This document shows, in pieces, positions 25,209 through 34,844 of a stretch of DNA of 64,000 nt (positions within the stretch are counted from its first letter, which is position 1; every line of letters starts with the position of its first letter). A model generated the notes under the pieces. It was given only the letters and a program-made list of their open reading frames with translations. It had not been told where the DNA came from and did not search any database. A program made the position numbers and the translations under genes. Source of the DNA: Bowmanella denitrificans (GTDB lineage: Bacteria; Pseudomonadota; Gammaproteobacteria; Enterobacterales; Alteromonadaceae); assembly GCF_039522935.1 (NCBI RefSeq), contig NZ_BAAAEI010000006.1, forward strand, positions 1 to 64,000. The letters run 5' to 3'.

Positions 25209-25937
25209 TCAGGTTATCTTTATTTTATACCGTCGGATATTGTCCCAGACTTCCTGCATATAAATAACCAGACCACTGACTTTATCCAGGTAAAAATCCA
25301 CCTGGTATTTGTCACCGTCGGAGTAATGCAAAACCCAACAAGGCAAGGCAATACCGTAAGGTGTATGGTAAGACTTCTCGCTGACCTGATACGTATAATT
25401 TGCTGGTGCCGTTTTAGAGCCTGGATGATAAAAAGGTAAGGTTATCTGAGACTTGCCAGCAAGGTCGAGCAGGGCAAAGGTTTCCATATCCAGTTCCCAA
25501 TTTAACAACCCTGGCTGGTGGGATTGCAAAAAATCGCTGTTTAAGTTGTCTTGCAGGTCCTTATCACCGTGGATTTGCTGTGGTTCAAATACATAGGCTT
25601 CGGTGCCCTTGGCATTATGGGTACGGTGATATAAGGGTAAGAAATTGTCAATTCGGTTGTAAGACACCAGGTCGCGGTTGCCTTTTGCATCGGCACTTTG
25701 CCAGTGCTGTTCTATTTTAATGGCCGGCTGACCTTGATACTCATCGATACTAACGATGCGTTGCCAGATGGCAGTATTTTTCAGCGTGCCGGTGTTGGCG
25801 TCGGTGATATAGACCAGATAACGGTGGTCACCCAAGGGGTAATCCTGACTGGTAAGATGGGTAAGTGACTCGGCGGCTGAAATGGAACTTGCGCTTAACA
25901 AAAAACACAATGCATACAAGGTGTTGTTCAAAACCAT
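25209..25937 (-). CDS. Secreted protein of unknown function
   Basis: The 242-residue protein has a signal peptide (hydrophobic residues 5-20, cleavage near ISA-AE). The mature part is beta-rich with many aromatic residues and one cysteine, and does not match a family I can name with confidence; its layout is loosely like DUF3108-type periplasmic proteins. It lies downstream of the RND efflux operon on the same strand, but a strong terminator separates them. Confidence 0.7.
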   Translation of the reverse strand: MVLNNTLYALCFLLSASSISAAESLTHLTSQDYPLGDHRYLVYITDANTGTLKNTAIWQRIVSIDEYQGQPAIKIEQHWQSADAKGNRDLVSYNRIDNFLPLYHRTHNAKGTEAYVFEPQQIHGDKDLQDNLNSDFLQSHQPGLLNWELDMETFALLDLAGKSQITLPFYHPGSKTAPANYTYQVSEKSYHTPYGIALPCWVLHYSDGDKYQVDFYLDKVSGLVIYMQEVWDNIRRYKIKIT

Positions 25938-26023
25938 AGCGAATTATTTTTTTGCTTGAAGGAATGTTGATTGAAATGTGAACAGGCCCTTCTGTCCAAC
26001 GGCTTTATGTAACAAGCGATGTT

Positions 26024-26052
26024 CGCTAAATAACAACGCCCCTTTCGGGGCG
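26024..26052 (-). terminator. Rho-independent terminator of the RND efflux operon
   Basis: On the minus strand CGCCCC and GGGGCG flank a GAAA tetraloop and are followed by TTGTTATTT. It lies directly after the stop of the second RND permease gene. Confidence 0.88.
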
Positions 26053-26058
26053 ATGTGA

Positions 26059-29000
26059 TTATTCAGGGATAACGCGGCCGACCAGGCGTTTACTGTCAGC
26101 AATCATATTAACCGTGGCACGGCGCAACTTAAGCAGCCCTAAGTATGTCAGGGGTAATAAGAATAAGCTGGTCAGGGTGGAAAACAGCAGGCCGCCAATG
26201 ATGGCAATGGCCATCGGAGCATAAGGCGGGCCGTCACCGCCAATTTGGGTGCCGCCAAGTGCCAGGGGAATCAGTCCCAGTACTGTGGTGGCGACGGTCA
26301 TCAGTATCGGCCGGGCACGGCTTAAACAACCATCCAGTATGGCCTGATGAACGCTTTCACCTTCGCCAATAAGCTGATTAATTCTGTCAACCAGCACAAT
26401 ACCGTTGTTGACCACTATCCCCATCAGAATCAACATGCCAATCATACCAATCACTGACATATTGGTGCCGGTGACCAAAAAGGCCCAGAATACGCCCGTG
26501 AAGGAAAATAGCAGTGACGTGATAACGGCGGTAGGCAGCAGCAGGGATTCAAACAGCGCAGCCATGACCAGATAAATCATGCATACCGCCAATAGCATAT
26601 TAATTTGCATGACGGCTTCTGATTCATTCTGGTTACGGAAACTGCCATCCAGTGTCCAGCTGTAGCCGCTCGGTAGCGCGATATTGGCCATGACCGTTTC
26701 TATCCGCTCGCGGGCCTGCTCCAGTGTGGTGCCTTCTTGCAGGTTAGCTCCCACGCCCAGTGCCGTTTGCCGGTAATAGCGACGGATCTGCGACAAACGC
26801 GGTTTAATACTGATGTCGGCCACCATATCCAGAGTGATATTCTGTTTGTCATCGCGCTTGATGGTCAACCGTTTCAACTCGTCCAGTGAATGTTGCAATG
26901 ATTCGTCAAACATCAGGCGAATATCCATTTCACCGCTATCCCCGTGACGGAAGGTACGCAAATTGGCGCCCCGCAATGCGGTTGCAACGGTATTGGCAAC
27001 GGTTTCGGCAGACAAGCCAAAGCGGAAGGCTTTCTGTCTGTCTACGCGAATTTGCAACTCTTCCTTCTGGCCATTGATATCTGCTCTGACGTCGGTCAGT
27101 CCTTCGACCCGTTCCAGCACCGGAACAATTTGATCGGCAATACGCATCAATGTCTCTGACGATTGCCCAAGCAAGGTCAGGCGCACACCACCTTTACTCT
27201 CATTCCAGCGAAAGCTGGGCTGGCTGCGTACAAAGCTGGGCATGTCCTTTCTAATCATGTCTTTCAGCTCTGCCTGGCTGATGGGCAGGTCTTCATTCAG
27301 GGTCAGCCCGGACACGGCATGACCAGGGTTGTAATAGCTGTACACCTGTTTAATGTGGAAGCGCTCCTGATTGGCATACAAGTACTGCTCCATCCGATTG
27401 ACTTCTTTTTCCACCTCATCAAGGCTGTAGTTACCGTCAATATTGTAGTTAAGCCAAAGTTGATTGTTTGGGTTGTCGTTGTCCCCGTCATTGGTTACCA
27501 CACCCATAGGAATCGCAGTGGACAGCAGGATAAGGATGGCAATTAACGCGGTTTTGCCCTGATGAGCCAGGGTCCAGCTCAGCACACGCTTATACCAGTT
27601 GGCAAACTTACCAGCCTGGCTCCTGGGTTTGCTCGCCTGGTATTTAAGACGAGTGGTCAGCAGTGGGATCAGCGTCTGGGCAATCAATAGTGAGGCAAAC
27701 AGTGAAATACAGATGGCGATGGCCACATGCTCAAGGAACACCGTGACTTCCTGTTTTTCGCCAACAATGTTAGGTAAAAACACAATGGCGGTGGTGGCCG
27801 TACCGGCGATAACTGCCAGACTGACCTTACTGACACCGGCTTTAGTGGCTTTGATCGCATCCGGCTGGGTTTCACGCTCGTGGCTGATACTTTCGGTGAC
27901 TACCACGGCATTGTCCACCAACATGCCAATGGCGAGCATTAAGCCCATCATGGACAGAATATTCAGGCTATATCCCATAAAGTACATAAAGCCTAAGGTA
28001 ATGCAGATGGCAAAGGGCACAGACAACACCACAATCAGGGTAGGGGCCCACTGGCGCAAAAACGCATAGAGCACAATAACCGACAGCAGTGCCCCCAGCA
28101 TACCGGCGCTGAGCAGGTCACTCAGTGATTGAGTTACGCTGGTCGCCTCATCCTGCATGATATACAGATTAATACCATTAAATGCCGGGCTTTCATTGGC
28201 TTCGTCCACTACCTTTAGCACCGCCTGGGAGACTTCCACCAGATTACTGCCGGATTCACGATAAATATTCAACCCAACTGCGTAGGTTCTATCCAGATGA
28301 CGGCCTTCGGTGCGTCTGGGTGTTTCATAGCGAACCTCGGCTAAATCCTTCAGGCGAATACCTTGCTGAACGATCAGATCTTCTATTTCCTCTTTGCTAC
28401 GAAATTCCCCTTGCGGGTTCACGGTGATTTTCTGGTCCAGCTCAAAGAAATGACCGGCTGTCATGGAAAAGTTAGCGTCTTGCAGCACATTGTACAGTTT
28501 GGTCAGGTCGATATGCAGTGCAGCGATACGTTGTGCATCCAGGCGAATGGCAATCTGTTTTTTCATCACCCCATAAAGCTCTACCTTGGACACGCCGGCG
28601 ACCCGTTCTATGGGCATCTTCAGATTACGTTCCAGAAGATCATAGGCATTAGACAAATCCCGATCACTGGAAACCCGCAACTGAAAAATGGGTAAATCGG
28701 CGGTATTAAACTGATACACCATAATGCGTTGCACATCCGAAGGCAGCAGGTGGCGGATGGCATCGATTTTCTCTCTGGCTTCGATGCTTTTGGCGTTTAA
28801 GTTTTCACCCCAGTTAAATTCCAGCTCGATCTCCGCGCTGTCCTCGTTGGAACGCGATGACAGGCGTTTAACGTCTGACATAGTGGCGAGCGCTTCTTCC
28901 ACTGGCTTGGTGATCATCTTTTCCACTTCGGCGGGCGTGGCATCCTGATAGGGCACTACCACCACCATTTGTGGGATGTCGATGCCCGGAAATTTCTCCA

Positions 29001-29124
29001 GGGGCAGCAACCGACTGGCCATCAGGCCAAGCAGCAGCATGGAAAAAAACAGCATGCAAACGGTAACCGGCTTGCGAATGGCAAAGTCCGTCAGGGCCAC
29101 GCTCATATTATCGAGCTTGTTCAT
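26059..29124 (-). CDS. RND efflux permease (second of a tandem pair)
   Basis: The 1021-residue inner-membrane permease is an RND (AcrB-type, HAE1-like) protein with two repeats of one TM helix, a large periplasmic domain and further TM helices. In TM4 the proton-relay position is GMLVDNAVVV, with Asp-Asn in place of Asp-Asp, and in TM10 GIVVNNGIVLVD lacks the AcrB lysine. GGAGGTG lies just before the chosen ATG, 17 codons inside the longest frame. The start overlaps the end of the first permease by 17 bases. It may form a hetero-trimer with that partner. Confidence 0.94.
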   Translation of the reverse strand: MNKLDNMSVALTDFAIRKPVTVCMLFFSMLLLGLMASRLLPLEKFPGIDIPQMVVVVPYQDATPAEVEKMITKPVEEALATMSDVKRLSSRSNEDSAEIELEFNWGENLNAKSIEAREKIDAIRHLLPSDVQRIMVYQFNTADLPIFQLRVSSDRDLSNAYDLLERNLKMPIERVAGVSKVELYGVMKKQIAIRLDAQRIAALHIDLTKLYNVLQDANFSMTAGHFFELDQKITVNPQGEFRSKEEIEDLIVQQGIRLKDLAEVRYETPRRTEGRHLDRTYAVGLNIYRESGSNLVEVSQAVLKVVDEANESPAFNGINLYIMQDEATSVTQSLSDLLSAGMLGALLSVIVLYAFLRQWAPTLIVVLSVPFAICITLGFMYFMGYSLNILSMMGLMLAIGMLVDNAVVVTESISHERETQPDAIKATKAGVSKVSLAVIAGTATTAIVFLPNIVGEKQEVTVFLEHVAIAICISLFASLLIAQTLIPLLTTRLKYQASKPRSQAGKFANWYKRVLSWTLAHQGKTALIAILILLSTAIPMGVVTNDGDNDNPNNQLWLNYNIDGNYSLDEVEKEVNRMEQYLYANQERFHIKQVYSYYNPGHAVSGLTLNEDLPISQAELKDMIRKDMPSFVRSQPSFRWNESKGGVRLTLLGQSSETLMRIADQIVPVLERVEGLTDVRADINGQKEELQIRVDRQKAFRFGLSAETVANTVATALRGANLRTFRHGDSGEMDIRLMFDESLQHSLDELKRLTIKRDDKQNITLDMVADISIKPRLSQIRRYYRQTALGVGANLQEGTTLEQARERIETVMANIALPSGYSWTLDGSFRNQNESEAVMQINMLLAVCMIYLVMAALFESLLLPTAVITSLLFSFTGVFWAFLVTGTNMSVIGMIGMLILMGIVVNNGIVLVDRINQLIGEGESVHQAILDGCLSRARPILMTVATTVLGLIPLALGGTQIGGDGPPYAPMAIAIIGGLLFSTLTSLFLLPLTYLGLLKLRRATVNMIADSKRLVGRVIPE

Positions 29125-32100
29125 GACCCACCTCCAACGTAGTCTGACTGGTTTGAATAAACTGCTTACGGTCAAACAGGCTATACAGCACCGGGATCAG
29201 CAGCAAAGTCAGTACGGTGGCAAACAATAATCCACAGATAACGGTGACAGCCATGGGGGTACGGATTTCTGCCCCTTCCCCCAGGCCAATGGCCATTGGC
29301 AATAAACCTAGGGTGGTGGTTAATGTCGTCATCAAAATCGGGCGCAGGCGGCTGCTTGCTGCTGCAAATATGGCGTCATGTTTGTCACTGCCGCTTTCAC
29401 GCAATTGGTTTATACGGTCCACCAATACGATGGCGTTGTTAACGACGATACCTGCCAGCATAATCAGGCCGATAAACACCACTACGCTGATATTGGTGCC
29501 AGTAATATACAGCCCGTAAATAGAGCCGGCACAAGCCAGGGGGACGGTGAACAGGATCAGGAAGGGATGCAGCAGCGATTCAAACTGGGAAGCCATGACC
29601 AGGTACACCATAAACACCGCCAGTAGCAGAGCAAACTTCAGCGAATCAAAGGAAACCTGCATTTCTTCATTTTGACCAGCAATACGGGCCTGCATGCTAA
29701 GTGGCAAATCCAGTTTAGCCAGCAGCTGTTTAACGTCAGTCACCGCTTCACCTAAGTCACCATAGGCCAGGTTAGCACTTATCAGGGCCACACGCTCCTG
29801 ACCTACCCGGGTAATCTCACTTGGGCCAACCGACATCTGGATATCGGCAACCGCTTCCAGGGGAATGGCCGGACTGCCACCTGGGTTGACTGTGATACCG
29901 GCAATATCCTGTACTGAATCGCGCTGTTGCTCCTGGGTGCGCACCAGAATGTCGACTTTGCGATCATCAATGGCATAACGGCTTGCCACTTCACCACCAA
30001 TTTTGGCCGCTATCAGTTTTGATACGTCGGCGGCACTCAGCCCCAGCTGTGCTAACTTGGCATGGTTAAAGTAGATTTTCAGTTCGGGGTGACCGGCACG
30101 CAAGGTGGATTTAACATCAGCGAATCGGTTATTTGTTTCAAGTAAACTCACCAACTCGTTGGCATAACGGCTCAGCATACTCAGATCATAACCGGTGAGC
30201 TGGATTTCCATTGGCGTAGAGAAACTAAACATTTCGGGTTTGCCAAATTTGGCGGTGATACCTGCCTGGGTACGCAGGTAGTCACGCATGGCGTCCATGG
30301 TGTTGGACTCGTCAGTGGCGCTGCTGCCTGGGGTCATCACCACATTCAGTTTGCCCCAGTAATCGCCTCCCTGGCTGGGGGATGCGTTCATTAAGCTACC
30401 GGTGCCCGCCAGTGAATAGGTGCGTTGCACGTTGGGTAATTGCTGGGTGAACAGGGCCAGCTTTTCCAGCACCTGGTCTGTATCTTCCAAACGCGCCCCG
30501 GTAGAGAGGTTTACTTCCACATGGAATTCGCCCTGGGACATAGGTGGAATCAGCTCCATCCCCAGACGTGGGATCAGCGCCAGTGAAAGCAGCGACACAG
30601 CCAGGATTCCACTTAAGGTCAGCATTCGTTGCCGCATGGCCGCGCGTAGCATCACCTGATAAGCATGTTCAAGGATATTAAAACCCTTCTCAAAGCCCCA
30701 CTGAAAAGGTCGCAGCAGTAAACCGAACAGTCTGCGTAGCAAACGGGTCAACATCACGACCGCACTACTAATGAACAGCGACAGCGCATAGATCAGCTTA
30801 CCGACTGCTTTGATCAGCATCCTGAACGGCCAGGCCAAGACATACAGCGTTCTAGCCGCTATGCCGCTGGGCGGTGCAACAGCATCATCCGGTGCCGAAT
30901 CAAGCTCCATAGACGGCGAAGTCTGACCCGGCTGCTTTTCTCTGGCCGCCAACATAGGGATCAGTGTCAGTGCGACAACCAATGAAGCCGCCAGAGCAAA
31001 CGTCACGGTCAGGGCCTGGTCGCTGAACAACTGACCGGCTATGCCTTCAACAAAAACCAGTGGGAAGAAGACTGCCATGGTGGTCAACGTCGAGGCGATG
31101 ATGGCGTTACTCACTTCTTTGGTGCCTTTAGCGGCCGCATCGTGAGGATGGTTGCCCAGCTTTTTGTGGCGGTCAATGTTTTCCAGCACCACAATACTGT
31201 TATCCACTAACAAGCCGATGGCCAGTGCGATGCCACCCAAACTCATGATATTCAGACTGATGTCGTTACCATACATAAGGTTAAAAGTGGCAATGATGGA
31301 CACCGGAATGCTGATGGAAATAATCAGGGTGGGCCAAATGTTTTTGAGGAACAGATAGAGCACCAACATGGCCAGAAAACCGCCAATAATGGCCGCTGAC
31401 TTGACTTCGTCAATGGCGCTGGCGATAAACAGAGATTGGTCATACACCAGTTGTAACTGATACTGGGCCGGAATGTCTTTTTTGATCTGCTCCAGACGTC
31501 GTTTAACATTCTGCGCGACTTGTACGGTATTGGCGTCACCTTCTTTGTAAATGGCGACTTCCACGCCTTCCAAACCGGCGAAGCGGGTAATAGCATCTCT
31601 TTCCTTATGGCTGTCCAGCACCTCAGCGATGTCGCCTAATCGGATATTGCGGCCTTCTCGACTGGCAATAAAGAGATCGCGCATTTGCTCAAGATTCTGA
31701 AATTGATTGAGTGTGCGCACCAGATACTCACGACTGCCGTCTTCCACCCGGCCTCCTGAGGTATTCACGTTTTCAGCCTTGAGACGGGCGATCACTTCTT
31801 CCAGTTTAATATTAAGCTGACTGGCTTTGTCCTGATTGATCAGAACCTGGATTTCATTTTCCAGGCCACCGCCGACTTTGACTGAGGCAACACCTTGCAC
31901 GGACTCCAGCTTACGTTTGAATTCCTCCTCGGCATAGGTACGCAGTCGTTTGGTTGCATTGGCATCCATATTACCCTGTGTAGCCCCCAGCCCCATGCGC
32001 AGTATGGGATCCATATTGGGGTTAAAACGCAGCAGTAACGGCTTTTTCACATCCAGTGGTAACCAGATCACATCCAGCTTTTCGCGTACATCCAGGCTGG

Positions 32101-32410
32101 CCAGATCCATTCTGGTGCCCCATTCAAATTCCAGCACCACATCAGACTGACCGGCTTTTGAGGTAGATGTTACGGTGCGTACACCCTTCACTACACCAAC
32201 GGCTTCTTCCACCGGTTTACTCACCAGTTGCTCGACTTCACCTGGAGCTGCACCGGGATAGTCGGTGCGAATGGTCAGGGTAGGGTAGGACAACTCGGGT
32301 AGCAGATTGAGTGCCAGTCGAGACAGTGACACCATGCCAAATAAGATAATGGCAAAGGTGAACATCCACACAGTAACCGGCCTTTTAACAGCCACATCAA
32401 CTAAGCTCAT
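29108..32410 (-). CDS. RND efflux permease (first of a tandem pair)
   Basis: The 1100-residue permease is longer than typical RND proteins (about 1020-1050). The extra length is a cytoplasmic loop of about 90 residues, roughly 505-600, between the two halves, with proline-rich and hydrophobic-basic segments (FRMLIKAVGKLIYAL, LLRRLFGLLLRPFQW). TM4 carries GLLVDNSIVVLEN and TM10 GIVVNNAIVLVD, so the acidic pair and lysine of AcrB are partly replaced by Asn. It follows the adaptor gene by 17 bases. Substrates are unknown. Confidence 0.94.
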   Translation of the reverse strand: MSLVDVAVKRPVTVWMFTFAIILFGMVSLSRLALNLLPELSYPTLTIRTDYPGAAPGEVEQLVSKPVEEAVGVVKGVRTVTSTSKAGQSDVVLEFEWGTRMDLASLDVREKLDVIWLPLDVKKPLLLRFNPNMDPILRMGLGATQGNMDANATKRLRTYAEEEFKRKLESVQGVASVKVGGGLENEIQVLINQDKASQLNIKLEEVIARLKAENVNTSGGRVEDGSREYLVRTLNQFQNLEQMRDLFIASREGRNIRLGDIAEVLDSHKERDAITRFAGLEGVEVAIYKEGDANTVQVAQNVKRRLEQIKKDIPAQYQLQLVYDQSLFIASAIDEVKSAAIIGGFLAMLVLYLFLKNIWPTLIISISIPVSIIATFNLMYGNDISLNIMSLGGIALAIGLLVDNSIVVLENIDRHKKLGNHPHDAAAKGTKEVSNAIIASTLTTMAVFFPLVFVEGIAGQLFSDQALTVTFALAASLVVALTLIPMLAAREKQPGQTSPSMELDSAPDDAVAPPSGIAARTLYVLAWPFRMLIKAVGKLIYALSLFISSAVVMLTRLLRRLFGLLLRPFQWGFEKGFNILEHAYQVMLRAAMRQRMLTLSGILAVSLLSLALIPRLGMELIPPMSQGEFHVEVNLSTGARLEDTDQVLEKLALFTQQLPNVQRTYSLAGTGSLMNASPSQGGDYWGKLNVVMTPGSSATDESNTMDAMRDYLRTQAGITAKFGKPEMFSFSTPMEIQLTGYDLSMLSRYANELVSLLETNNRFADVKSTLRAGHPELKIYFNHAKLAQLGLSAADVSKLIAAKIGGEVASRYAIDDRKVDILVRTQEQQRDSVQDIAGITVNPGGSPAIPLEAVADIQMSVGPSEITRVGQERVALISANLAYGDLGEAVTDVKQLLAKLDLPLSMQARIAGQNEEMQVSFDSLKFALLLAVFMVYLVMASQFESLLHPFLILFTVPLACAGSIYGLYITGTNISVVVFIGLIMLAGIVVNNAIVLVDRINQLRESGSDKHDAIFAAASSRLRPILMTTLTTTLGLLPMAIGLGEGAEIRTPMAVTVICGLLFATVLTLLLIPVLYSLFDRKQFIQTSQTTLEVGHEQAR

Positions 32411-32427
32411 GATAATCTTCCTTCTGC

Positions 32428-33513
32428 TTAGCGCTTGGCCAGTTCGAGGGTATTGACGATTTCTACTGGTGCCTTGTCTTTTAAATTGTGATGGCCTGTG
32501 ACGACCACCTGTTCGGTGCCAGAGAGCCCGTTAAGCACTTCCACCTTATCGCCTTCGGTATAGCCGGTTTGCACCTTGATTTTTTCTGCCACACCATCGC
32601 GAACCACAAATACGCTGCTTGTATCGTCAATATTGATAATGGCCTGACGCGGTAGAAGAGTGGCATTTTGATGCGTGTCGTAGTTGAGCTTCACCTGAGC
32701 AAACATCCCGGTTTTTAAGCGGTTATCTTCATTGGGTACACGCAAGGTAACTTTGAAAGTACCGGTTTTGGCATCTATAACCGGGCTGATGCGTTCCACA
32801 AAGGCCTTCACCTGGTTGTCATTGGCTGCGGTAATATCCAACTGTGCAGCTTGGTCGACATGCACTTTGGACAGCTCTTTTTCAGGCAGGTGCACAACAC
32901 CGTAAAGTTGTTTCTGTTGCACAATATGGAACATGCGTTCACGCTGGAATGACTCTGTCAGGTTACCTACTTTGGCATTACGTTCGGCGATAAAACCGGC
33001 AATAGGCGCTTTGATGGTGGTTTCTGCCAGGTCCAGCTTAGCGAGCTCCAACTCCGCTTTGGCTGCATCATAAGAGGCGCTGAGTTTGTCAAATGCATCA
33101 TCGCTGACCAATTTCTTGGCGTACATGTCACGAACTTTATTCAGTTCCTTTTCTATTCCGGTCAGATTGGCTTCTGCGCGTCTGAGGTTAAGGATATAGC
33201 GTTCGGTTTCCAATCTGGCCAGAACCTGGCCTTTTTCCACATAATCGCCTTCTTCCACCAGGATCTCATGAATAATGCCGGATGCTCTGGCTACCACAAA
33301 CGCTTCTTCTTTGGCTTCGAGAATGGCTGTGGTGGCGTAATTAGAAGAAATATCTCCCTGACTCAATGCGGCGACTTCAACCGGAATGGCGATAACCTCG
33401 GCTTTTTTTTGCGCGCTATCAACGGTTGCTTCGGCACCGCCACAGCCACTTAACAGAGCGCTGGCAGCGAATATGGAACTGGCGATGAGTGTTTTTACGA
33501 ACCTGGATTGCAT
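32428..33513 (-). CDS. RND periplasmic adaptor lipoprotein
   Basis: The 361-residue membrane-fusion protein has a lipoprotein signal with lipobox LLSGC (Cys24), so it is anchored by lipid. The mature part has the lipoyl domain (FVVARASGIIHEILVEEGDYVEKG), a coiled-coil hairpin around residues 105-165 and the beta-barrel domain. It bridges the permeases to an outer-membrane channel, which is not encoded here. It is the first gene of the RND operon and its promoter lies in the 33,514-33,845 region. Confidence 0.95.
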   Translation of the reverse strand: MQSRFVKTLIASSIFAASALLSGCGGAEATVDSAQKKAEVIAIPVEVAALSQGDISSNYATTAILEAKEEAFVVARASGIIHEILVEEGDYVEKGQVLARLETERYILNLRRAEANLTGIEKELNKVRDMYAKKLVSDDAFDKLSASYDAAKAELELAKLDLAETTIKAPIAGFIAERNAKVGNLTESFQRERMFHIVQQKQLYGVVHLPEKELSKVHVDQAAQLDITAANDNQVKAFVERISPVIDAKTGTFKVTLRVPNEDNRLKTGMFAQVKLNYDTHQNATLLPRQAIINIDDTSSVFVVRDGVAEKIKVQTGYTEGDKVEVLNGLSGTEQVVVTGHHNLKDKAPVEIVNTLELAKR

Positions 33514-33845
33514 GGATTTTCCCCGGAAGTTTATCGTGTGGTCACAATGTCCTGTGTTATTGCACTATGAAGCACTCACCGTGCCAGTGTAATAAGTTCA
33601 ATAAAAACAAATAGATGTCTTTGTCCTTATGTTCGAGGTTTGTTGGTTTGCGTATAAGTTGGCGATTTCGACCAATTGTTGGTTACTTGTGTCAAAAGTT
33701 AATGTTGCGTCAACCCTGATCACTTAATGTTAGTGGTTTAGCAAAGGCTATCGAGATGAAATTTGTAAGTAAGTGTGCTGAGGTTGTTTGAAAAGAGAAC
33801 CATGCGGGTAGGCTTGAAAGGGAGGGGGAATACAAAAGTAGCAGA
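33514..33845. other. 332-base intergenic region upstream of the RND operon
   Basis: No gene is supported. An imperfect 10-bp inverted repeat (TTATTGCACT at 33,557-33,566 and AGTGTAATAA at 33,586-33,595, one mismatch) lies 44 bases before the adaptor start. It could be an operator of the efflux operon. No dedicated regulator gene is adjacent. Confidence 0.5.
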
Positions 33846-34319
33846 TCAATTTTTACCGCAGCATTGCTTAAACTTTTTATTACTACCGCAAAAACAGCTG
33901 TCATTCCGACCTAACCTGAGTTTGCCACAGTCATCTAACATCTGCCCATCCACATAACGCCAATGACCTTCTTCAATAATAAAGCGGGATAGCTCATGTA
34001 GTTTATACAATTGGCCATCGTAACGATAAAAGGCACTAAATTGTACGGTGGCCCCTGGCTCGGTTAGCTGATGAGACTCTACCTGCAATGCCAGCCATTG
34101 TGTTTCATTGGCATCTTGTTGCAACACTGCCAAAGACAAGTCCCGGCGTTTAGCCTGGCTATAAGTGTCCAATATATATTGGAAATCACCCAATACATAG
34201 GCGCAATAACGTGAGCGCATCAAGGCCTCTGCGTTTTGGGCCAAAAGCTTACCTTTAAGCAGTGGCTCACAGCAGCGTACAAAGGCAAGTTTACTATCGC
34301 AATAACAAAGTGTTGTCAT
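33846..34319 (-). CDS. YchJ-like SEC-C zinc-motif protein
   Basis: The 157-residue protein belongs to the YchJ family. It has an N-terminal Cys cluster (TTLCYCDSKLAFVRCC), a middle domain with ALMRSRYCAYVLGDFQYIL, and a C-terminal SEC-C motif (GRNDSCFCGSNKKFKQCC) that binds zinc. Family function is not settled. The longest frame begins 13 codons upstream, inside the end of the SulA-like gene; I prefer MTTLCYCDSK by family comparison. It lies downstream of the SulA-like gene on the same strand and probably shares its SOS promoter. Confidence 0.85.
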   Translation of the reverse strand: MTTLCYCDSKLAFVRCCEPLLKGKLLAQNAEALMRSRYCAYVLGDFQYILDTYSQAKRRDLSLAVLQQDANETQWLALQVESHQLTEPGATVQFSAFYRYDGQLYKLHELSRFIIEEGHWRYVDGQMLDDCGKLRLGRNDSCFCGSNKKFKQCCGKN

Positions 34320-34351
34320 GGAAAAAGTCGAGATCGGCAGCAGTAAGCCCA

Positions 34352-34735
34352 TTACCATGGCCCAAAGACAAGATTGTTGTCCAGGCCTTTTTCTTTACTT
34401 AAGCTTACCACTGTAACGCCAAACTGACGACAGAGCTGTTCCAGGCGCTTACGGTTTAATTCATCCAGTACTAACTCTTCTACAAACAGTGCGCAGGTTT
34501 TTCCGGCACTCATCAGCTTTTCCAGCCATTCCAGAGTCTGTTCTGCTTCAGGACGAGGTAACTGCTGGCTATGGTGTTCTGTCCGTTTAAATCGCAGGTT
34601 GTTGGCCAGCAAATAAATCCATTTATTCTGTTGCGTAAAGTGTTGCATCAGACTGCGAAGTTGCGACCCCTGGTAAATGGACAATTCCATTAAGCCTGGT
34701 TGGTGGCGAGACGGAAGCAATGCGTTAACGGCCAT
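34352..34735 (-). CDS. SulA-like cell-division inhibitor candidate
   Basis: The 127-residue protein resembles SulA: the QPGLMELSIYQGSQLRSLMQHFTQQNKWIYLLANN block and a later LEKLMSAGKTCALFVEELVLDELNRKRL stretch correspond to the regions that in SulA bind FtsZ. Similarity is recognised by pattern only. The chosen ATG has AAGG upstream; the longest frame starts 52 codons earlier and crosses the regulatory repeat, so it is unlikely. Two LexA-like sites face this gene, which fits a damage-induced division block. Confidence 0.75.
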   Translation of the reverse strand: MAVNALLPSRHQPGLMELSIYQGSQLRSLMQHFTQQNKWIYLLANNLRFKRTEHHSQQLPRPEAEQTLEWLEKLMSAGKTCALFVEELVLDELNRKRLEQLCRQFGVTVVSLSKEKGLDNNLVFGPW

Positions 34736-34742
34736 AACAAAA

Positions 34743-34798
34743 CCTTGTTTATTTATACAGTGGTTGTGCAAACAGTAGTACTGTATAAATGAACATGC
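34743..34798. promoter_or_regulatory. Pair of LexA-like (SOS) sites in an inverted repeat
   Basis: Site A is, on the minus strand, CACTGTATAAATAAACAAGG (34,743-34,762). Site B is on the plus strand TACTGTATAAATGAACATGC (34,779-34,798). Both start with CTGTATAAAT and resemble the LexA consensus CTG-N10-CAG, with the final CAG degenerate. The two together form an 18-bp inverted repeat. Site A overlaps the leader of the SulA-like gene. Confidence 0.6.
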
Positions 34799-34844
34799 AA
34801 GTGTTTTTTTTAAACAATTTTCAGAGAAGGCGTGTCTTCTGCAT

